Source: Pseudomonadota bacterium
GTDB taxonomy: Bacteria; Pseudomonadota; Alphaproteobacteria; Rhizobiales; Rhizobiaceae
Assembly (NCBI GenBank): GCA_023419995.1
Contig: JAEZXF010000486.1
Location: 1-8,926 of the forward strand
Reading direction: 5' to 3'
DNA length: 8,926 nt
Made by a program: the position numbers and the translations under genes. The notes beneath the pieces were generated by a model that had not been told where the DNA came from, searched no databases, and saw only the letters and a program-made list of their open reading frames with translations. How positions within the stretch are numbered: position 1 is the first letter of the stretch; each line of letters opens with the position of its first letter. Below are positions 6,319 to 8,926 of this stretch, piece by piece.

Positions 6319-7331
6319 AACTGGTCGCGAAGGCGGGCGCGGTACTGGACCGGGCTGGCGCCCGTCCATTGCTGGAAGGCGCGCGTGAAGGCCCGGGGCT
6401 CGGAATAGCCGAGAATGAAGCCGATCTCCTGCACCGAAAGGCGGCTTTCCATCAGCTTCTGCACGGCGATGTCGCGGCGCACCGTCTCCTTGATGGCGCG
6501 ATAGGAGGTCGATTCCCGCTTGAGCTTGCGGCGCAGCGTCTGCTCGGTCATCTGCAGGTGCTCGGCGATGTCCTCGAAGCTGGGGAACTCCAGCGGCAGC
6601 TCGCGCCCGGCGAGAACCAGGGTGCGGATGCGGCGGGCCAGCGAGGTTTCGTCCGCCGGGATCATCATGAAGCCGAGAGGCGCCACCGACAGGAACTGCT
6701 TCAGCTCCCTGGGGTCGCGGACGAGCGGGCCGCTGAGGAAATCGGCATCGAAATAGAGCGCCGTCTCCTCGGCGTCGAACTCGTAGGGGCAGCGGAACAT
6801 GTGCTTGAACTCCTCGATCCGCTCCACCGGCCGGGGATAGGCGAAGGTCACCTTGTGCAGGGGCGGCAGCGCACCGCCGAGCCAGCCGGCGAGCCGGTAC
6901 CAGATGGTCAGCCAGAACTCGAGGAAGTAGTGGGTCGGATCGAGTTCGGGACGCGCGAACCTGACCGTGAAACGCAGCGAATCGCCCTGGCGGTCCATCC
7001 CCATGACCAGCTCGCTGGTGAACAGGTCATAGAAGAGGATGCCCTTGCGCAGCGCCTTCTCCAGCGACTCGGAGTGGATGATGCAGTGGGTCATCATGGC
7101 GAAGGTGCCAGGCTTGGCGCCCCGGCCGATGAAGCCCATGAACTCGTCGTCGAGCGCATACCAGAGAAGCTGGACGAGGCGGGCGAGAAGCTCGACGTCG
7201 CCGCGCCATTGCGGGTCGAAGACCTGCTCGCGCGTCAGCCCGACATTGCCCAGCAGCAGGTCGGTGTCGACGCCGGCCCGCTGGGCGCCGCGGATGGTTT
7301 CCTTGAAATAGTGGGAACAAGAGGTGGGCAT
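6309..7331 (-). CDS. AraC-family transcriptional regulator with N-terminal arabinose-binding-like domain
   Basis: A 340-residue regulator. Residues 1 to about 225 resemble the ligand-sensing domain of the large OruR/ArgR-like AraC subgroup (PF12625 type), with GFIGRGAKPGTFAMMTHCI (66-84) as its characteristic stretch. Residues 250-336 form the double helix-turn-helix domain: the first HTH is at about 252-272 (FEDIAEHLQMTEQTLRRKL), the second at about 299-320 (SVQEIGFILGYSEPRAFTRA), ending with the family signature FQQWTGASPVQYR (319-331). The start at 7331 was chosen because similarity begins at MPTSCSHYF and GGGAG lies 8 nt upstream. The open frame continues 29 codons to 7418 without family resemblance. 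It is codirectional with and 133 bp upstream of the catabolic operon, and divergent from the binding-protein gene. It is probably the local activator responding to the pathway substrate or a metabolite; the ligand is unknown. Confidence 0.93.
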   Translation of the reverse strand: MPTSCSHYFKETIRGAQRAGVDTDLLLGNVGLTREQVFDPQWRGDVELLARLVQLLWYALDDEFMGFIGRGAKPGTFAMMTHCIIHSESLEKALRKGILFYDLFTSELVMGMDRQGDSLRFTVRFARPELDPTHYFLEFWLTIWYRLAGWLGGALPPLHKVTFAYPRPVERIEEFKHMFRCPYEFDAEETALYFDADFLSGPLVRDPRELKQFLSVAPLGFMMIPADETSLARRIRTLVLAGRELPLEFPSFEDIAEHLQMTEQTLRRKLKRESTSYRAIKETVRRDIAVQKLMESRLSVQEIGFILGYSEPRAFTRAFQQWTGASPVQYRARLRDQFRP

Positions 7332-7395
7332 CTCCGTCACTCCCTCGTCGATGCGTGCCTTTCCGCTCTGTACTATGTTGTGATGGCGCGTGTAA

Positions 7396-7410
7396 GGGCG
7401 ACAATCGCCC
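7396..7410. repeat. Short perfect hairpin in the regulator leader
   Basis: GGGCGA and TCGCCC arms with a 3-nt loop, 65 bp upstream of the AraC-family start. It could be an operator or an RNA stem in the 5' leader; no U-tract follows on either strand. Confidence 0.4.
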
Positions 7411-7439
7411 GATTGCACCGGCCGTCAGCGAGATGAGAC

Positions 7440-7459
7440 GCGAAAACTTGGTGACTTGC
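7440..7459 (+). repeat. Direct-repeat copy 1 (GCGAAA...GTGACTTGC)
   Basis: GCGAAA (7440-7445), 5 nt, then GTGACTTGC (7451-7459). Both blocks recur in the same order and orientation at 7582-7598. AraC-family proteins often bind such two-block direct sites, one block per HTH. Variable block spacing weakens the case. Confidence 0.35.
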
Positions 7460-7465
7460 GATTTG

Positions 7466-7492
7466 TGAAACGGATAAAATCCATTCGTTTCA
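7466..7492. repeat. Nested dyad, likely operator
   Basis: Outer perfect 7-bp arms TGAAACG/CGTTTCA are separated by 13 bp. Offset inside them is a second perfect dyad, GGAT-AAA-ATCC (7472-7482). It lies in the AT-rich middle of the divergent region and overlaps the candidate regulator promoter. The symmetry suggests a dimeric binding protein. Confidence 0.5.
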
Positions 7493-7506
7493 TGTTCCTA
7501 TATCAA
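7478..7506 (-). promoter_or_regulatory. Candidate promoter of the AraC-family gene
   Basis: Minus-strand TTGATA (7506-7501, five of six to the -35 consensus) is followed after 17 bp by TGGATT (7483-7478, three of six to the -10 consensus). The leader to the start at 7331 would be about 140 nt. The -10 lies within the dyad at 7466-7492, which would suit autoregulation. The assignment is tentative. Confidence 0.3.
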
Positions 7507-7581
7507 TCATCTGACGTGGAATTGTGTTTCCGGACGAACCGGATTGATCTCCGGGGCCGGTTGCCGGGCCATCGCGAATGA

Positions 7582-7598
7582 GCGAAAGTGTGACTTGC
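7582..7598 (+). repeat. Direct-repeat copy 2 (GCGAAA...GTGACTTGC)
   Basis: GCGAAA (7582-7587), 2 nt, then GTGACTTGC (7590-7598). A shorter relative, CGAAAACTGACTT, lies at 6259-6271 between the candidate -35 and -10 of the catabolic operon. Confidence 0.35.
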
Positions 7599-7743
7599 TG
7601 AGAATCCTTTTGTCCTCCCTTCGGTGCCGCTCCCTTGCCATTGTGGGAACGAGCACGGGGGCGCATGGACGTTCCGGGCGTGCGTCAATCGGGTCGGCTG
7701 CGGCATGCGTCGTTGCCGGCGATCTCTGGGAGGAGACAGATTC

Positions 7744-8926
7744 ATGAAGAAATTCGCAGTCCTGGCCTGCACGACGGCGCTTGCACAGTTCGCGGTGGCG
7801 ACGCCGTCGTGGAGCGAGATCCTCATCGGCAGCGTCCTGTCGACCACCGGGCCGGCGGCCTTCCTCGGCGAGCCCGAGCGCGAGACGCTCGAGCTCTACG
7901 TCAAGCGCATCAACGAGGCCGGCGGCGTGAACGGCGAGCAGATCCGCCTCATCGTCTACGATGACGCCAGCGACGCGAGCACGTCGCGCACCTTCGCCAC
8001 CCGCCTCGTCGAGGAAGACAAGGTCGTGGCCATGGTCGGCGGCACGGGCACCGGCAACTCCATGGCCATGATCCCCGTCTTCGAGGATGCCGAGATCCCG
8101 TTCGTCTCGCTTTCGGGCGGCGTCGAGATCGTCGAGCCGGTCAACAAGTGGGTGTTCAAGCCGCCGCACACCGACCGCATGGCCTGCGCCAAGATCTTCA
8201 CCGACATGCAGGCGCGCGGCTACGACCGCATCGCCATCATCGCCGGCCAGGGCGGCTATGCCGTGTCGATGGTCAAGCGCTGCAACGAGGTCGCCGGCGA
8301 CTACGACATCCAGATCGTCGCCCAGGAAAGCTACGGCCCGCGCGACAGCGACATGACGGCCCAGCTGACGACGATCCGCGCCATCGAGGGGCTCGACGCG
8401 GTGCTGAACGCCGATATCGGCCAGGGCCCGGCCATCGTCACCCGCAACTTCGCCCAGCTCGGCTTCGACATCCCGCTCTACCAGAGCCACGGCGCCGCGA
8501 CGCAGGGCTATCTCGACCTGTCCGGTCCGGCCGCCGAAGGCGTGCTGATCCCCGGCCCGTCGCTGCTCGTCGCCGACCAGCTGCCCGACGGCGACCCGCA
8601 GAAGGCGCTCCTGCAGGAATACACGCAGGTCATCGAGGAAGCGACCGGCAAGCCGGTGAACACCTTCGGCGGCTACGCCCATGACGGCATCACCCTGCTC
8701 GTCGACGCGATGCGGCGCGCTGGCACCAGCGAGCCGGCGGCGGTCCGCGACGCGCTCGAGCAGACGGAGAACTTCGTCGCCACCGTGGGCATCATCACGA
8801 TGACGCCCGAGGACCATCTCGGGATCGACCTCACGGCATTCCGCATGCTCAAGGTGGTCGACGGCGCCTGGACGCAGGCGGAATACCCCCACCCCGCCGC
8901 GGCGGCCCCCCGCCCCCCCCCCGCCC
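7744..8926 (+). CDS. ABC transporter periplasmic substrate-binding protein, LivK-like (open at window end)
   Basis: 394 residues can be read without a stop. Seen: a signal peptide (Lys2-Lys3, hydrophobic stretch to about residue 20, likely cut near residue 24 after PSWS), then the type I periplasmic-binding fold: ILIGSVLSTTGPAAFLGEP (26-44), INEAGGVNGEQIRLIVYDD (56-74), the SRTFATRLVEEDKVVAMVGG segment (81-100), FVSLSGG (120-126), DRIAIIAGQGGYA (161-173), and GGYAHDGITLLVDAM (319-333). No lipoprotein Cys is present, so it should be a soluble periplasmic protein. The family delivers branched-chain amino acids, amides or aromatic/short carboxylates to an inner-membrane permease; the ligand here is unknown. 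Permease and ATPase genes would be expected downstream, outside the window. Family members usually end soon after a segment like VVDGAWTQAE (371-380), so the Pro/Ala-rich tail from residue 381 may be sequence error hiding the stop. Confidence 0.92.
   Translation, partial: MKKFAVLACTTALAQFAVATPSWSEILIGSVLSTTGPAAFLGEPERETLELYVKRINEAGGVNGEQIRLIVYDDASDASTSRTFATRLVEEDKVVAMVGGTGTGNSMAMIPVFEDAEIPFVSLSGGVEIVEPVNKWVFKPPHTDRMACAKIFTDMQARGYDRIAIIAGQGGYAVSMVKRCNEVAGDYDIQIVAQESYGPRDSDMTAQLTTIRAIEGLDAVLNADIGQGPAIVTRNFAQLGFDIPLYQSHGAATQGYLDLSGPAAEGVLIPGPSLLVADQLPDGDPQKALLQEYTQVIEEATGKPVNTFGGYAHDGITLLVDAMRRAGTSEPAAVRDALEQTENFVATVGIITMTPEDHLGIDLTAFRMLKVVDGAWTQAEYPHPAAAAPRPPPA
8886..8926. other. Low-complexity C-rich window end
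   Basis: From about 8886 the sequence is almost entirely C and G, with C-runs up to about ten. It does not resemble the codon pattern of the gene it interrupts and may be a degraded contig or read end. Confidence 0.5.

Larger units (their letters stand above)
7332..7743. promoter_or_regulatory. Divergent regulatory region between the AraC-family gene and the binding-protein gene
   Basis: These 412 bp hold no convincing gene. The central part (about 7461-7515) is much richer in A/T than its surroundings, as expected for a promoter zone. It contains a nested dyad (7466-7492), a short hairpin (7396-7410), a further perfect repeat AACCGG/CCGGTT (7537-7542 and 7557-7562), and a direct repeat GTGACTTGC (7451-7459 and 7590-7598). 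I could not find a good sigma-70 promoter for the plus-strand gene. Its ribosome-binding site AGGAG is at 7731-7735, 8 nt before the ATG. Confidence 0.6.

Noticed and set aside
7332..7418. A 29-codon N-terminal extension of the AraC-family gene
   Set aside because: The family similarity starts at the ATG at 7331, which has GGGAG 8 nt upstream.
6300..7436. A 378-codon plus-strand open frame opposite the AraC-family gene
   Set aside because: There are no recognisable motifs, and the opposite strand carries a complete AraC-family protein with both HTH motifs.
7507..8892. A 461-codon minus-strand open frame opposite the binding-protein gene
   Set aside because: Its composition is that of an antisense shadow, and the plus strand has a signal peptide and the full periplasmic-binding fold.

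Overview
The window is GC-rich DNA with dense, short-spaced genes. Its gene content (a PaaK-like ligase, a FadJ-like multienzyme, a LivK-type binding protein and an AraC-type regulator) suggests an alphaproteobacterium, perhaps of the Hyphomicrobiales or Rhodobacterales. That placement is an inference from gene style; there is no rRNA or other phylogenetic marker here. I see no tRNA, CRISPR array, IS element, integrase or attachment site.

Layout: positions 1-6175 hold five genes, all on the minus strand and packed like one operon. In transcription order they are a 4-hydroxybutyryl-CoA dehydratase/vinylacetyl-CoA isomerase family protein (6175-4655), a PaaK-type acyl-CoA ligase (4621-3302), an LLM-class flavin oxidoreductase (3274-2168), a thiolase (2154-946), and the N-terminal part of a FadJ-like enoyl-CoA hydratase/3-hydroxyacyl-CoA dehydrogenase (949 to beyond position 1). 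The gaps are 33, 27 and 13 bp, then a 4-bp ATGA overlap. Upstream, after 133 bp with promoter-like and dyad sequences, lies an AraC-family regulator, also on the minus strand (7331-6309). A 412-bp intergenic region with several dyads and a direct repeat separates it from a divergent plus-strand gene for a periplasmic amino-acid/carboxylate-type ABC binding protein (7744 to the window end).

How the genes may work together: the binding protein would capture a substrate, the ligase would make its CoA thioester, and the radical [4Fe-4S]/FAD dehydratase would convert a 4-hydroxyacyl-CoA to an enoyl-CoA. The FadJ-like protein would hydrate and oxidise that product, and the thiolase would cleave it to acetyl-CoA. 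For 4-hydroxybutyrate this is a complete route to two acetyl-CoA. It has the same enzyme order, including a fused hydratase/dehydrogenase, as the second half of the archaeal 3-hydroxypropionate/4-hydroxybutyrate cycle. The true substrate is not proven: the ligase resembles phenylacetate-CoA ligase, and the LLM oxidoreductase has no obvious step in the simple pathway.

Both window ends run into extremely GC-rich low-complexity sequence and cut a gene, so the last tens of bases on each side should be read with caution.
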